A stretch of DNA of 64,000 bases from contig NZ_JBOCEG010000003.1 in the NCBI RefSeq assembly GCF_050586465.1, positions 310,001-374,000 of the forward strand, given 5' to 3'. The notes under the pieces were generated by a model. That model worked only from the letters and a program-made list of their open reading frames with translations, ran no database searches and was not told the DNA's origin. This stretch comes from CAJXYS01 sp913063035. Lineage in GTDB: Bacteria > Pseudomonadota > Alphaproteobacteria > Rhodobacterales > Rhodobacteraceae. Position 1 is the stretch's first letter; the number at the start of each line of letters is the position of its first letter. Positions 10,082 to 18,991 of the stretch are shown here, piece after piece. The translations under genes were made by a program, and so were the position numbers.

Positions 10082-10147
10082 ACGGCGCTGCGCCGGGGGC
10101 AGGCCCCGAAAGGGGCGGCGCGTGCCCTGCGCGGGCGCGCCCCGGCC

Positions 10148-10633
10148 TCAGAACGGGATCTCGTCGTCGAGATCGCCCGCGGGGCCCGAGCCATAGCCGC
10201 CGCCGTCGCCGCCGCCGGACGGTGCGCCGCCCTGGTCGTAGCCGCCGCCGAAATTGCCGCCGCCGCCGCCGCCGCCTTCGCCGCGGCCGTCCAGCATGGT
10301 CAGCTCACCCTTGTAGGGGCGCAGCACCACCTCGGTCGAGTAGCGGTCCTGGCCGGACTGGTCCTGCCATTTCCGGGTCTCGAGCTGGCCCTCGAGATAG
10401 ACCTTCGAGCCCTTGCGCAGGTATTGCTCGGCGATGCGCACCAGCGGTTCCGAGAAGATCGCGACCGAGTGCCACTCGGTCTTTTCGCGGTTCTCGCCGG
10501 TGTTGCGGTCGCGCCAGCGCTCCGACGTGGCGATGCGCAGGTTGCAGACCTTGCCGCCGTTCTGGAAGGTCCGCACCTCGGGATCGCGGCCGAGATTGCC
10601 GATGAGAATGACCTTGTTGACCGAGCCTGCCAT
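10148..10633 (-). CDS. ssb: Single-stranded DNA-binding protein
   Basis: SSB coats single-stranded DNA during replication and repair and recruits partners through its C-terminal tip. The 161-residue protein has the OB-fold from about residue 3 to 115 (MAGSVNKVILIGNLGRDPEVR at the start, then WHSVAIFSEPL and YLRKGSKVYLEGQLETRKW). A flexible linker very rich in Gly follows, and the tail ends DDEIPF, the conserved partner-binding tip. It has no cotranscribed neighbour. I found no LexA box in its upstream region. Confidence 0.97.
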   Translation of the reverse strand: MAGSVNKVILIGNLGRDPEVRTFQNGGKVCNLRIATSERWRDRNTGENREKTEWHSVAIFSEPLVRIAEQYLRKGSKVYLEGQLETRKWQDQSGQDRYSTEVVLRPYKGELTMLDGRGEGGGGGGGNFGGGYDQGGAPSGGGDGGGYGSGPAGDLDDEIPF

Positions 10634-10714
10634 GCGTTCCTCCGCCGAATCCGCTGTTAACCTTGTTCGTTACACCACCCCGGCAGGGTTAAGAAAAGGC
10701 AAAAATCGCCGCGT

Positions 10715-10771
10715 GCCCGGCGCCGGGGCGGGCGCGGGGCGGCCGGCGGGCCGGCCGGGCGGCCGCGCCCG
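10715..10771. other. 57-base run of G and C only
   Basis: No A or T occurs from 10715 to 10771, between divergent ssb and the lytic transglycosylase gene. GGGCGCGG (10730-10737) and CCGCGCCC (10763-10770) can pair around further GGCCGG-type inner repeats, giving a very stable fold. There is no T-run next to it in a useful orientation, so it is not an obvious terminator. Confidence 0.6.
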
Positions 10772-10841
10772 TTCTTTCGGAGGGCTAGAGTTCTTAACCT
10801 TTCCGCACTAATCTGCGCGGCGAAAACCGGGAACAGGACAG

Positions 10842-11417
10842 ATGCGAACACTCGTTGCCGTCATTCTCGCCGCGACCCTGCCCGCCGCTGCGTCGGCAGA
10901 GGGACTGACCGGCTCCAGCAAGAACCGGACGGATCTCTTCCAGTCCCAGACGCGCCTGCTCGACGGGCGGCTCGCCCGGCAGTACGAGGGCTCCAGCCGG
11001 CTGCTGCCCAGGCCCGAGTCCGGCGGCATCCCGGCCTATCGCGGCGCCTATCGCGGACCCTTCTACCAGATGGCCCGCGCCGCGGCGGCGCGGCATGGTA
11101 TCCCCGCCGATCTGTTCCTGCGGCTGGTGCAGCAGGAGTCGGGCTGGAACCCGACGGCGGTGTCGCACAAGGGGGCGCGGGGGCTCGCGCAGCTCATGCC
11201 GCAGACCGCGGCCGTGCTCGGCGTGGATGCCGACGATCCGGCCGCCAATCTCGAGGGCGGCGCCCGCTACCTGCGCCAGCAATTCGAGCGGTTCCGGTCG
11301 TGGCGGCTGGCGCTGGCGGCTTACAACGCCGGCCCCGAGGCGGTGGAACGTCATGGCGGGATCCCGCCCTATGCCGAAACCCGGAACTACGTGAAGGTGA
11401 TCCTGGGCCGGCTCTGA
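10842..11417 (+). CDS. Lytic transglycosylase (SLT domain)
   Basis: A periplasmic murein-cleaving enzyme of 191 residues. Residues 1-19 are a Sec signal peptide ending in AAASA. The SLT/goose-lysozyme-like domain starts near residue 75. The catalytic glutamate is Glu99 in RLVQQESGWNP, followed by GARGLAQLMPQTA and the AAYNAGPEAV motif typical of family 1 transglycosylases. It is short, without LysM or superhelical domains. The gene is divergent from ssb and convergent with the ABC operon. Its substrate preference cannot be judged. Confidence 0.9.
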   Translation: MRTLVAVILAATLPAAASAEGLTGSSKNRTDLFQSQTRLLDGRLARQYEGSSRLLPRPESGGIPAYRGAYRGPFYQMARAAAARHGIPADLFLRLVQQESGWNPTAVSHKGARGLAQLMPQTAAVLGVDADDPAANLEGGARYLRQQFERFRSWRLALAAYNAGPEAVERHGGIPPYAETRNYVKVILGRL

Positions 11418-11424
11418 CCGGCGG

Positions 11425-11444
11425 CCCGGCCCGCGCGGGCCGGG
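11425..11444. terminator. Palindromic hairpin between convergent genes
   Basis: CCCGGCCCGCGCGGGCCGGG is a 20-bp perfect palindrome in the 36 bases between the transglycosylase and ABC ATPase stop codons. It lacks a T-run, so it may act as a bidirectional 3'-end stabiliser rather than a classical terminator. Confidence 0.5.
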
Positions 11445-11453
11445 CGGGACGGC

Positions 11454-13535
11454 TCACTCCGCCGCGATCTTGATGACCGGTTCCATCTCGTCCATCTGCG
11501 CCTCGTCCAGCCAGCAGAGCGTGCGGTGCCCGTCACCCAGATCCCGCATCGGCGGCAGCTCGGTCTCGCACTTGTTGCCGGGAACCTTGGACTTCCACCG
11601 GCAGCGGGTCTGGAACGGACAGCCCGAGGGCGGGTTCATCGCCGAGGGAATGTCGCCTTCCAGCACGATGCGCCGCTTCTCGACATGGGTGTCGGCGATC
11701 GGCACCGCCGAGAGGAGGGCCTCGGTATAGGGGTGGTAGGGCGGCGAGAAGACCTGGTCGGTGGTGCCGGTCTCGACGATATGGCCGAGATACATGACCA
11801 CGATCCGGTCCGAGAGGTAGCGCACGATCGACAGGTCGTGGCTGATGAAGAGCAGCGTGGTCTTGTTCGTGCGCTGGATTTCCATCAGCAGGTCCGTCAC
11901 CGCCGCCTGCACCGAGACGTCCAGCGCCGAGACGGGCTCGTCGGCGACCACGATCCGCGCATCCCCCGCGAAGGCCCGGGCAATGCCCACGCGCTGCTTT
12001 TGTCCGCCAGACAGCTGGCGCGGCATGCGGTCGGCGAAGGCGCGGGGCAGCTTCACCAGGTCGAGCAGCTCGAGCATCTTGTCGCGCCGCTCGGCCTCGC
12101 TCGCGCCCATGCCGAAGATTTCCAGCGCCCGCATGATCTGGCGGCCCACGGTCATGGACGGGTTGAGCGTATCGAAGGGGTTCTGGAACACCATCTGCAC
12201 CGAGGAGACGGTCTTGGTGTCGCGATCCTCGATGGCGATGTCCTGGATTTCCCTGTTGTCGAGCAGGATCTGCCCGTCGGTCGCGGTCTCGAGGCCCATC
12301 AGCACCTTGGCGAAGGTGGACTTGCCGCAGCCGGACTCGCCCACGATGGCCATGGTTTCCGACTCGCGCGCCTCGAAGGAGATCGCCTCGTTGGCCTTCA
12401 CCACCTTCTTCTCGCCGCCGAAGAGCGCGTTGGCCGCGACCTCGTAGTATTTCTTGAGATCGTCCATCTTGAGGACCGTCTTGCCGAAGCCGCCCTTCTC
12501 GTGGGTCTTCTCGGCCTGGACCGGCGCATCCCAGTCGATCTCGGCGACGCGCAGGCAGCGCGTGTCGTGGCGGTCGTCGCCCTCGATCCCGACCATCGGG
12601 ATCTCCTGCGCGTTGCAGCGCCCGTCCTGGAAATAGTCGCAGCGCGGCCCGAAGTTGCAGCCCGGCGGGCGCTCGTGGGGCAGGGGGAAGTTGCCGGGGA
12701 TCGCCTTGAGGGGGCGGCTGTTCTTGTCGGCCCCCGGCAGCGGGATCGAGCGGAACAGCGCCTGCGTGTAGGGATGGCGCATCTTGTCGAACACATCCTC
12801 GATCGAGCCGGTCTCGACCGCCTCGCCGGAATACATCACGCAGATCCGGTCGCATGTCTCCAGCACCAGCCCGAGATTGTGGCTGATGAAGAGCATCGAG
12901 GTGCCGTATTTCTTGCCGAGATCCTTGACCAGCTCGACGATCGCGGCCTCCACCGTCACGTCGAGCGCGGTGGTGGGTTCGTCCAGGATCAGCAGCGACG
13001 GGTTGGCCATGAGCGCCATGGCGATGACGATCCGCTGCTGCTGGCCGCCCGAAAGCTGGTGCGGGTAGGCCTTCAGGATGCGTTCGGGGTCGGGCAGCTT
13101 GACGTCCTCGACCACCTGCCGCGCCCGCGCCTGCGCCTCCTTCTCGGACACGCCCTCGTGGATCATCGGCACTTCCATCAGCTGGCGGCCGACGCGCATC
13201 GCGGGATTGAGGCTGGCCATCGGCTCCTGGTAGATCATCGCGATCTCGGAGCCGCGGATGTCGCGCAGCTCCTCGGGGGTCATGTCGTTGAGGTCGCGAC
13301 CCTTGAACTTGATCGAGCCGCCCACGATCCGACCGTTCACGCCCAGGTCCTGCATCACGCCGAGCGCGACGGTGGATTTCCCGCAGCCGGATTCGCCCAC
13401 GAGGCCCATGGCCTCGCCGGGCTGCACCACGGTCGAGAAATCCATCACCGCGGGGATTTCCCGCATCCGCGTGAAGAAGCTGATGGAGAGGTTCTCGATC
13501 TCGAGGATCGGGCCGTCATAGTCCCGTTTTGCCAT
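11454..13535 (-). CDS. Peptide-type ABC transporter, fused double ATP-binding protein
   Basis: A 693-residue fusion of the two ATPases that in Dpp/Opp systems are separate (DppD plus DppF). Domain 1 (about 1-330) has Walker A GLVGESGCGKST, signature LSGGQQQR and Walker B LLILDEPTTALD. Domain 2 (about 355-690) has AIVGESGCGKST, LSGGQKQR and VVADEPVSALD. Each is followed by the oligopeptide C-terminal extension with a cysteine cluster (PGCNFGPRCDYF..GRCN and SGCPFQTRCRWKSKVPGNKC). It energises import through the two permeases immediately upstream, 12 bases after the nearer one. The substrate is not evident. Confidence 0.93.
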   Translation of the reverse strand: MAKRDYDGPILEIENLSISFFTRMREIPAVMDFSTVVQPGEAMGLVGESGCGKSTVALGVMQDLGVNGRIVGGSIKFKGRDLNDMTPEELRDIRGSEIAMIYQEPMASLNPAMRVGRQLMEVPMIHEGVSEKEAQARARQVVEDVKLPDPERILKAYPHQLSGGQQQRIVIAMALMANPSLLILDEPTTALDVTVEAAIVELVKDLGKKYGTSMLFISHNLGLVLETCDRICVMYSGEAVETGSIEDVFDKMRHPYTQALFRSIPLPGADKNSRPLKAIPGNFPLPHERPPGCNFGPRCDYFQDGRCNAQEIPMVGIEGDDRHDTRCLRVAEIDWDAPVQAEKTHEKGGFGKTVLKMDDLKKYYEVAANALFGGEKKVVKANEAISFEARESETMAIVGESGCGKSTFAKVLMGLETATDGQILLDNREIQDIAIEDRDTKTVSSVQMVFQNPFDTLNPSMTVGRQIMRALEIFGMGASEAERRDKMLELLDLVKLPRAFADRMPRQLSGGQKQRVGIARAFAGDARIVVADEPVSALDVSVQAAVTDLLMEIQRTNKTTLLFISHDLSIVRYLSDRIVVMYLGHIVETGTTDQVFSPPYHPYTEALLSAVPIADTHVEKRRIVLEGDIPSAMNPPSGCPFQTRCRWKSKVPGNKCETELPPMRDLGDGHRTLCWLDEAQMDEMEPVIKIAAE

Positions 13536-13547
13536 GATCTCTCTCCC

Positions 13548-14969
13548 TTAATCCTTGAGCGATTCTTCGCGCAGGCCGTCGGCCAGCAGGTTCAGCCCCA
13601 GCACGAGGCTCATGATGGCGACGGCCGGCACCAACGGCGGGAAGGGGAAGAACTGCAGAAGCCCGCGCCCGGCATTGATCGAGGTGCCCCAGTCCGGGCT
13701 CTCGGGCGGCAGGCCCAGCCCGAAGAAGCCCAGCGTCCCGAGCAGGATCGTCGTGTAGCCGATGCGCAGGCAGAAATCGACGAGCAGCGGCCCGCGGGCA
13801 TTGGGCAGGATTTCCCAGAGCATGATGTACCAGCGTCCCTCGCCGCGGGTCTGCGCGGCGGCGACATAGTCGCGCGTGCGGATGTCGAGCGTCAGCCCGC
13901 GCACGATCCGGAACACCGTGGGCGAGTTCACGAAAACGACCGAGACGAAGACGATCAGCACACCGCCCGGGATCGAGATCAGCCCGAACGGATCCATGTC
14001 CCAGGCCAGCCCGAGATAGAGCCAGCCGCCGATCAGCAGGGTGGCGGCCACCAGCAGGTTGCGCGTCATCGGCTGGGTGTGGAAGCGCGAGTTCCAGAGG
14101 ATCACCAGGAAGGCGATCGGGAACAGGAACAGGATACCCGCCATGTAGGTCGGCACGCCCATCTGCACGATCTCCGGGGTCACCAGCAGGAAGAACAGCA
14201 GGATCACCGGGAAGGCCAGCACCAGGTTGGCCACGAAGGACAGCACCGTGTCGAAGCGGCCGCCGATATAGCCCGCCGGCACGCCGAGAACGATGCCCAC
14301 CATGAAGGCGAAGAGCGTCGCGGCCGGCGCGATGGTCAGCACCACGCGGGCCCCGGCCACCATGCGCGAGAAGACGTCGCGCGCGATGGCGTCCCCGCCG
14401 AGCAGGTAGTAGCCGTACTGCCCCTCGCCGGGCGAGGGCAGCGGCGTGCCGGGCGCCTTGTTCTTCATGCCCGAGATCACGTCCTGCACCGGGTCGAAGG
14501 TGATGATCATGTCGGCGAAGATCGCCGAGAAGACCCAGAACGCCACCAGCCCGAAGCCGATCATGCCGATCACGTTGTCGAAGAGATGGCCGTAGAGCCC
14601 GAGCCGGCGCTTGAAGGCGATGGAGATCGCGAAGACCAGAACGAGCGCGATCCAGACCGGCAGGAAGCGGGTCGAGATGCGCCCGATGATGCCCTTCTGC
14701 TCGGCCGGCAGCAGGATGCCGCCCACAAGATAGCCGAGCGCGATCAGGATGAGCGCCGCGAGCGACAGCATCATCGCCGTTCGCGTGTAGCGCGTGGCGT
14801 TGCTGGATTGCAGCACGGCGCCGTCAGGGCCGTAATGCACCCGGTCGTCGGCGGTGAAGACGGAGACGAGGATATTCGCGATCGCCGAGATCACCAGCGC
14901 CAGCGCGGCGATCTGGATCGCGGGGTTGAGCCAGGGGCCGAGAGCGCCCGTCCAGGTCAGGGATTCCAT
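13548..14969 (-). CDS. Peptide-type ABC transporter permease (DppC-like, enlarged)
   Basis: A BPD-type inner-membrane permease of 473 residues, against about 300 in ordinary DppC proteins. The first ~160 residues add two or three extra hydrophobic segments (IQIAALALVISAIANILVS; MLSLAALILIALGYLVGG; later FGLVAFWVFSAIFAD). The canonical part begins at LLGGDAIARDVFSRMVAGARV. A further insertion with membrane segments lies between the first bundle and the EAA loop, which reads VAAAQTRGEGRWYIMLWEILPNARGPLL. It pairs with the DppB-like permease 13 bases upstream. Confidence 0.88.
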   Translation of the reverse strand: MESLTWTGALGPWLNPAIQIAALALVISAIANILVSVFTADDRVHYGPDGAVLQSSNATRYTRTAMMLSLAALILIALGYLVGGILLPAEQKGIIGRISTRFLPVWIALVLVFAISIAFKRRLGLYGHLFDNVIGMIGFGLVAFWVFSAIFADMIITFDPVQDVISGMKNKAPGTPLPSPGEGQYGYYLLGGDAIARDVFSRMVAGARVVLTIAPAATLFAFMVGIVLGVPAGYIGGRFDTVLSFVANLVLAFPVILLFFLLVTPEIVQMGVPTYMAGILFLFPIAFLVILWNSRFHTQPMTRNLLVAATLLIGGWLYLGLAWDMDPFGLISIPGGVLIVFVSVVFVNSPTVFRIVRGLTLDIRTRDYVAAAQTRGEGRWYIMLWEILPNARGPLLVDFCLRIGYTTILLGTLGFFGLGLPPESPDWGTSINAGRGLLQFFPFPPLVPAVAIMSLVLGLNLLADGLREESLKD

Positions 14970-14982
14970 GGGTCTGCTCCCG

Positions 14983-16038
14983 TTACGTGACGCGGATGCG
15001 CGGGTTGAGGAAGGCGTAGCCGATATCCGAGATCAGCTGCGTGATGAGCACCACGACCACCGCCACCACCGAGACGGCGAGCAGGAGGTCGATGTCGTTG
15101 TTCTGGGCGCCCTCCACGAGCGCGTTGCCGAAGCCCGGGTAGACGAAGAGCGCCTCGACGATGACCACGCCGGTCAGGAGCCACGGGAACTGCAGCATGA
15201 TGACGGTGAAGGGGGCGATCAGCGCGTTCCGCAGTGCGTGGCGCAGCACGATGTTGCGGAAACTCACGCCCTTCAGGCGTGCCGTGCGGATGTATTGCGC
15301 GGTCATCACCTCGGCCATGCTCGCCCGGGTCATCCGGGCGATGTAGCCCATGCCGTAGAGCGCGATGGTCGCCACCGGCAGGGTGAAGTTCTCGAAGGTG
15401 ATGCCGTCCACCGCCGATTTCGCCGAGCCGGTGAACCAGCGCAGCCCCACCATGGACGAGGCGAAGACCACCACGAAGATGACGCCCGAGACGTATTCCG
15501 GCGTCGATGTCGAGGCGATGGAAAAGGTCGAGAGCGTGCGGTCTGTGGCCGAGCCCTCGCGCATGCCGGCCAGCACCCCGATGATGAGCGCGAGCGGCAC
15601 CATGGTGGCGAAGGCCCAGAACATCAGCAGGCCCGTCCGGGCAAGCCGTTCGCCGATGATCTCGGACACGGGCACCTTGAATTTCGTCGAGTAGCCCCAG
15701 TCACCCTGCAGCACCCCGCAGAACCGGGGCACCTCGTCGACGCTGTCCACCGTCGTGCCGCGAATGCAGCGCCCGCTCTCGGGCGTGCCGTCCTCGGCCA
15801 GGGTCAGCGCGCCGGGCAGCACGCCCAGCCACTGGCCGTAGCGCGACAGGATCGGCTCGGCGTATCCGTTCCGTTCGAGCCAGCTCTGGACCTCGGCATC
15901 GGTGATCCGGGATCCGGCCTGGGTCTTGGCCAGCTTCTCGAGATTGGGTTGCAGGTTGGTCAGCAGGAAGACGATGAAGGTCATGCAGAGCGCCGTCAGC
16001 GCCATGACCCCGGCCCGCCGGAGGATGAATAGGAACAT
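14983..16038 (-). CDS. Peptide-type ABC transporter permease (DppB-like)
   Basis: A 351-residue inner-membrane permease. The N-terminal helix MFLFILRRAGVMALTALCMTFIVFLL is the DppB/OppB signature start, and the coupling EAA loop is visible as YIRTARLKGVSFRNIVLRHALRNALIAP. A periplasmic loop of about 100 residues follows helix 1. It forms the membrane channel with the enlarged DppC-like subunit. It is the second gene of the operon, separated from the binding-protein gene by 124 bases that carry a strong hairpin. Confidence 0.9.
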   Translation of the reverse strand: MFLFILRRAGVMALTALCMTFIVFLLTNLQPNLEKLAKTQAGSRITDAEVQSWLERNGYAEPILSRYGQWLGVLPGALTLAEDGTPESGRCIRGTTVDSVDEVPRFCGVLQGDWGYSTKFKVPVSEIIGERLARTGLLMFWAFATMVPLALIIGVLAGMREGSATDRTLSTFSIASTSTPEYVSGVIFVVVFASSMVGLRWFTGSAKSAVDGITFENFTLPVATIALYGMGYIARMTRASMAEVMTAQYIRTARLKGVSFRNIVLRHALRNALIAPFTVIMLQFPWLLTGVVIVEALFVYPGFGNALVEGAQNNDIDLLLAVSVVAVVVVLITQLISDIGYAFLNPRIRVT

Positions 16039-16117
16039 GGGACCCCCTGTTTTCGTCCCGCGCCCTGGGGCGGGGCGGGGCTTGTCGGTTCTTGCCGGCG
16101 TTCAGCGCCGGTGAAGC

Positions 16118-16141
16118 CGGGGGCGGCATGTGCCGCCCCCG
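16118..16141. repeat. Intercistronic inverted repeat after binding-protein gene
   Basis: GGGGGCGGCA (16119-16128) pairs perfectly with TGCCGCCCCC (16131-16140), and C16118-G16141 extends the stem. It lies just 3' of the binding-protein stop on the minus strand. Such hairpins after the first gene commonly stabilise the binding-protein mRNA relative to permease genes; that role here is inference. Confidence 0.6.
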
Positions 16142-16162
16142 CTGTCCCTGCGACAGGACCCG

Positions 16163-17809
16163 TCAGGCCCAGCCGAGATGGTGAATGTTGATCTCGAACT
16201 TGGGATGCATCTCGGCGTTCACCACGCCGTCCTTGTAGTGGCGGTAGAGCGATCTCCAGTAGGGGATCATCGCGACACCGTCATCGACCATCTTCTGCTG
16301 AAGCTGGGCCATGACTTCCTTGCGCCCCTCGCTGTCGGCGATCGCGGTCGCCGCGTCGAGCATCGCGTCGAACTCCTCCGAGCGGTAGCCGCACTCGTTC
16401 CAGGCCGCCGTCGACCGGTAGGCGAGGTTCAGAAGCTGCACGCCGGTCTCGCGGTGGTTCCAGTTGGTCGAGGAGAAGGGATACTTCGTCCAGTCGTTCC
16501 AGAAGGTCGAGCCCGGCATCACCGTGCGCTTGACGTTGAAGCCCGCGTCGCGCAGCTGCGCGGATATCGCGTCGGTGGTGTTCTTGCGGTAGTCGTCGTC
16601 GATGGAGATGAGCTCGTGCTCGTAATCCATCATGCCGGCCTCCTCCATCAGGCGGCGGGCTTCCTCGACGTTCTTCTCGTGGGTCGGCGTGTCGGCATGG
16701 TCCGGGTGGACGCCCTGGGCCACGTGGTAGTTGTTGTTCGACACCACGCCGCGGCCCGAGATGCCCAGTTCCAGCGGCACCGAGTTGTCGATCGCCAGCT
16801 GCAGCGCCCGGCGCACGCGCGCGTCCTCATAGGGGCGCATGCCGTCGACCTCGGCTTCCTGGTTGGGCCGGATCACCACGGTGGACGCGGTGCCGACCTC
16901 GCTCTCGATCCAGCCGATCGAGGTGAAGATGTCGATGAAATCCGACACGGTCTCGTAGGTCATGTCGAACTCGTCGGCATCGGCGCCGGCCAGCCAGGCC
17001 GAGGGGTCGGTGCCGTAGTCGAGGAACTCGACCCGGTCGAGATGCGCCTCGCCCCAGTACTCGTGATCGGGGTTCTTCACCAGTACCACGCGTTCGCCGA
17101 CCTTGAACTCCTCGTACATGTAGGCGCCGGTGCCGACCCCGTGATCGCCCACCGAGGTGCCGATCAGGTCGCGATGCATGATCGCGGCCGGATAGTCGGC
17201 CATGCCGAACATCAGCGTGCCGTCGGGGGTGTTCGGGCGCACCACGACGGTGTGGCTGTCCACCACCTCGACCGCGCCCTCGGCGGCCTTGCCGTCGGTG
17301 ATCAGCGACGCCATACGGGCCGCCATCGAGTTGCCCTCGACCGACTCGTCGCACCAGCCGATGATGTTGGCGGCCACGTCCTCGGCGGTGAAGTCGTCGC
17401 CGTTGTTCCACTTCACGCCCTGGCGAACGTTCAGCGTGTATTCCGTGGCGTCGTCATTGGCCGACCAGCTTTCCAGCAGCATCGGGCGCAACGCGCCGTC
17501 GCGCTGGACCTCGACCAGGTACTCGATGATCCCGCGGGTCTCGTTCGCGATCTCGGACCAGTCGTAGGTCCGGGGATCCTTCAACTCGCGGCAGTTCATC
17601 TGGATGCGCAGCGTTCCGCCCTGCTGGGGGGTCTGCGCGCGGGCGGGGGCATCGAGGCCGAGCATCGCGTAGGCCGCGACCGAGGTCGCGCCGAGGGCCG
17701 TGGCACGGCCGAGAAATTCGCGCCGCGAAAGCTCGCCGCGCTTGCACTCGTCGGCGTACATCGTCACTGCCGGGTGCAGCGGCTTTCCATTGCTTGTCGG
17801 ATGAGTCAT
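16163..17809 (-). CDS. Peptide-type ABC transporter substrate-binding protein (Tat-exported)
   Basis: A family 5 extracellular solute-binding protein of 548 residues, the periplasmic receptor of the importer. A twin-arginine signal is visible near residues 23-50 (LSRREFLGRATALGATSVAAYAMLGL, with processing near ARAQ). The mature part has the family pattern GGTLRIQMN, LLESWSANDDATEYTLNVRQGVKWNNGDDFTAEDV and a C-terminal lobe ending MHPKFEINIHHLGWA. The start at MTHPTSNGK follows TAAGGAACG. It is the first gene of the operon, and the AraC regulator lies directly upstream on the same strand. Confidence 0.92.
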   Translation of the reverse strand: MTHPTSNGKPLHPAVTMYADECKRGELSRREFLGRATALGATSVAAYAMLGLDAPARAQTPQQGGTLRIQMNCRELKDPRTYDWSEIANETRGIIEYLVEVQRDGALRPMLLESWSANDDATEYTLNVRQGVKWNNGDDFTAEDVAANIIGWCDESVEGNSMAARMASLITDGKAAEGAVEVVDSHTVVVRPNTPDGTLMFGMADYPAAIMHRDLIGTSVGDHGVGTGAYMYEEFKVGERVVLVKNPDHEYWGEAHLDRVEFLDYGTDPSAWLAGADADEFDMTYETVSDFIDIFTSIGWIESEVGTASTVVIRPNQEAEVDGMRPYEDARVRRALQLAIDNSVPLELGISGRGVVSNNNYHVAQGVHPDHADTPTHEKNVEEARRLMEEAGMMDYEHELISIDDDYRKNTTDAISAQLRDAGFNVKRTVMPGSTFWNDWTKYPFSSTNWNHRETGVQLLNLAYRSTAAWNECGYRSEEFDAMLDAATAIADSEGRKEVMAQLQQKMVDDGVAMIPYWRSLYRHYKDGVVNAEMHPKFEINIHHLGWA

Positions 17810-17828
17810 ATCGTTCCTTACTCCCTGT

Positions 17829-17842
17829 AGAACGGTCGTTCT
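17829..17842. promoter_or_regulatory. Inverted repeat near binding-protein start, candidate operator
   Basis: AGAACG-GT-CGTTCT is a 6-bp inverted repeat centred about 26 bases upstream of the binding-protein ATG. A second repeat, GTTGCGG (17904-17910) / CCGCAAC (17918-17924), lies further upstream. Either could be an operator for the adjacent AraC protein. The rest of 17810-18035 is AT-richer than its surroundings and otherwise unassigned. Confidence 0.35.
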
Positions 17843-18035
17843 CCGGTATCGCGGACGGGGCGCTGCCAGGCCACAAACGATCCCCCCGACCGCGCGCACC
17901 GCCGTTGCGGGCCCATTCCGCAACAGTTTTTTGCGTGCGTCAACGCCTGCTTTCGGCATCGAATGAAAAATTTGCGACATCCGACTTTTCAAAAAACGAC
18001 ATTCCGGCCGGGGTGACGGCCGCGCCGCGCAGCGA

Positions 18036-18860
18036 TCAGCCGCGGCGCGCGCCCCGGCTGCGGAACGCGGTCGGGGAGGCACCCGTGCGCTGGGTGAAGA
18101 GCCGCGTGAAGTAAGCCGGCGAGGAAAAACCCAGCCGGTCGGAGACGTCGCGCACCTTCAGCTCCGGGTCGCCCAGCAGGCGCCGGGCCTCGAGGATCAG
18201 CCGGTCCTGCAGCACCTCGGAGGCCGGCTTGCCGAAGCTGTCGCGGCAGACCCGCGACAGATGCGTGGGCGTCACCGACAGCGCGGCCGCGAAATCCGAG
18301 ACCGATTTGCCCGCGTCGACCTCCTCGCCGATCAGCCGGGTGAAGTCGCGCACCAGCCGCTGGGCGGCGCTGCTTTTCGGCGGGCCGGCCCGCTCGTTGC
18401 GATCCATGCGGCGTTCGAACCAGACCGCGATCAGCGCCACATGGGCCGCGACCGCGCGGTCGTGCCCGGCGCCGCGCGTGCCCAGCTCGGCCTGCACCGC
18501 CTCGACATGGCGGGTCATCTCGCCCTGCTCGAAAACGTCACCGGCACGGATCTGCGCCACCCCGTCCGGCAGACCGGCGCCAAGCCCGCCGGGCACGAAC
18601 AGCGCGTAGCCCTGGACGCGCGGGCCGATTTCCACCCCGTGCAGCGTGCCCGCGGGCACGAAGATCGCCGTATGCGGGCCGTAGCCGCGGGTGTGGCCGT
18701 CGATCATGCTGCGCCCCTGGCCCTTGGTGATCCAAAGCACAAGGTCCGAGGACAGGCTTCGCGAGGCTTCGACGTCCCAGTGCCCGCCCTGCACCATGCC
18801 CTGCAGGGACGCGATCCGGATGTCGCCGGCGGCGGAGAGGGGATGCGCGCGGATGTTCAT
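18036..18860 (-). CDS. AraC-family transcriptional regulator
   Basis: A 274-residue regulator with an N-terminal cupin-like sensing domain (GYGPHTAIFVPAGTLHGVEIGPRVQGYALFV) and two C-terminal helix-turn-helix motifs (SVSDFAAALSVTPTHLSRVCRDSFG and KVRDVSDRLGFSSPAYFTRLFTQRTGASPTAFR). The start is placed at MNIRAHPLSAAGD, where similarity to the family begins; a longer in-frame extension overlaps miaA on the same strand and looks non-coding. Its position just upstream of the peptide ABC operon, same strand, suggests it controls that operon, but no ligand can be named. Confidence 0.88.
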   Translation of the reverse strand: MNIRAHPLSAAGDIRIASLQGMVQGGHWDVEASRSLSSDLVLWITKGQGRSMIDGHTRGYGPHTAIFVPAGTLHGVEIGPRVQGYALFVPGGLGAGLPDGVAQIRAGDVFEQGEMTRHVEAVQAELGTRGAGHDRAVAAHVALIAVWFERRMDRNERAGPPKSSAAQRLVRDFTRLIGEEVDAGKSVSDFAAALSVTPTHLSRVCRDSFGKPASEVLQDRLILEARRLLGDPELKVRDVSDRLGFSSPAYFTRLFTQRTGASPTAFRSRGARRG

Positions 18861-18991
18861 CGTCGTCGTGACCTCGGGGTGCTGGCAGGCAACGGGCGGG
18901 CGGATCGGATCGGGGCGCCAGCCTAGCAGCGCGCCGGCGCGCCACGAAAGGGAAACCCCCGGGCCCCGGCAAATTCCCGCCGGGACCTCGG

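Noticed and set aside
10103..10116. GCCCC-GAAA-GGGGC hairpin after usg as a terminator
   Set aside because: A short stem with no T-run; left unannotated, although it could help separate the convergent usg and ssb transcripts.
10650..10800. CtrA-type TTAA-N7-TTAA site near ssb
   Set aside because: Only single TTAA half-sites (GTTAACC, GGTTAAG, CTTAACC) are present, and none has the right spacing.
11526..14990. An 1154-codon plus-strand frame opposite the ABC ATPase and permease
   Set aside because: Composition is His/Arg/Asp-rich without motifs, and the minus-strand genes carry complete Walker and EAA motifs.
17904..17930. GTTGCGG/CCGCAAC hairpin followed by a T-run on the plus strand
   Set aside because: It looks like a terminator, but no plus-strand gene lies upstream; kept only as a possible operator.
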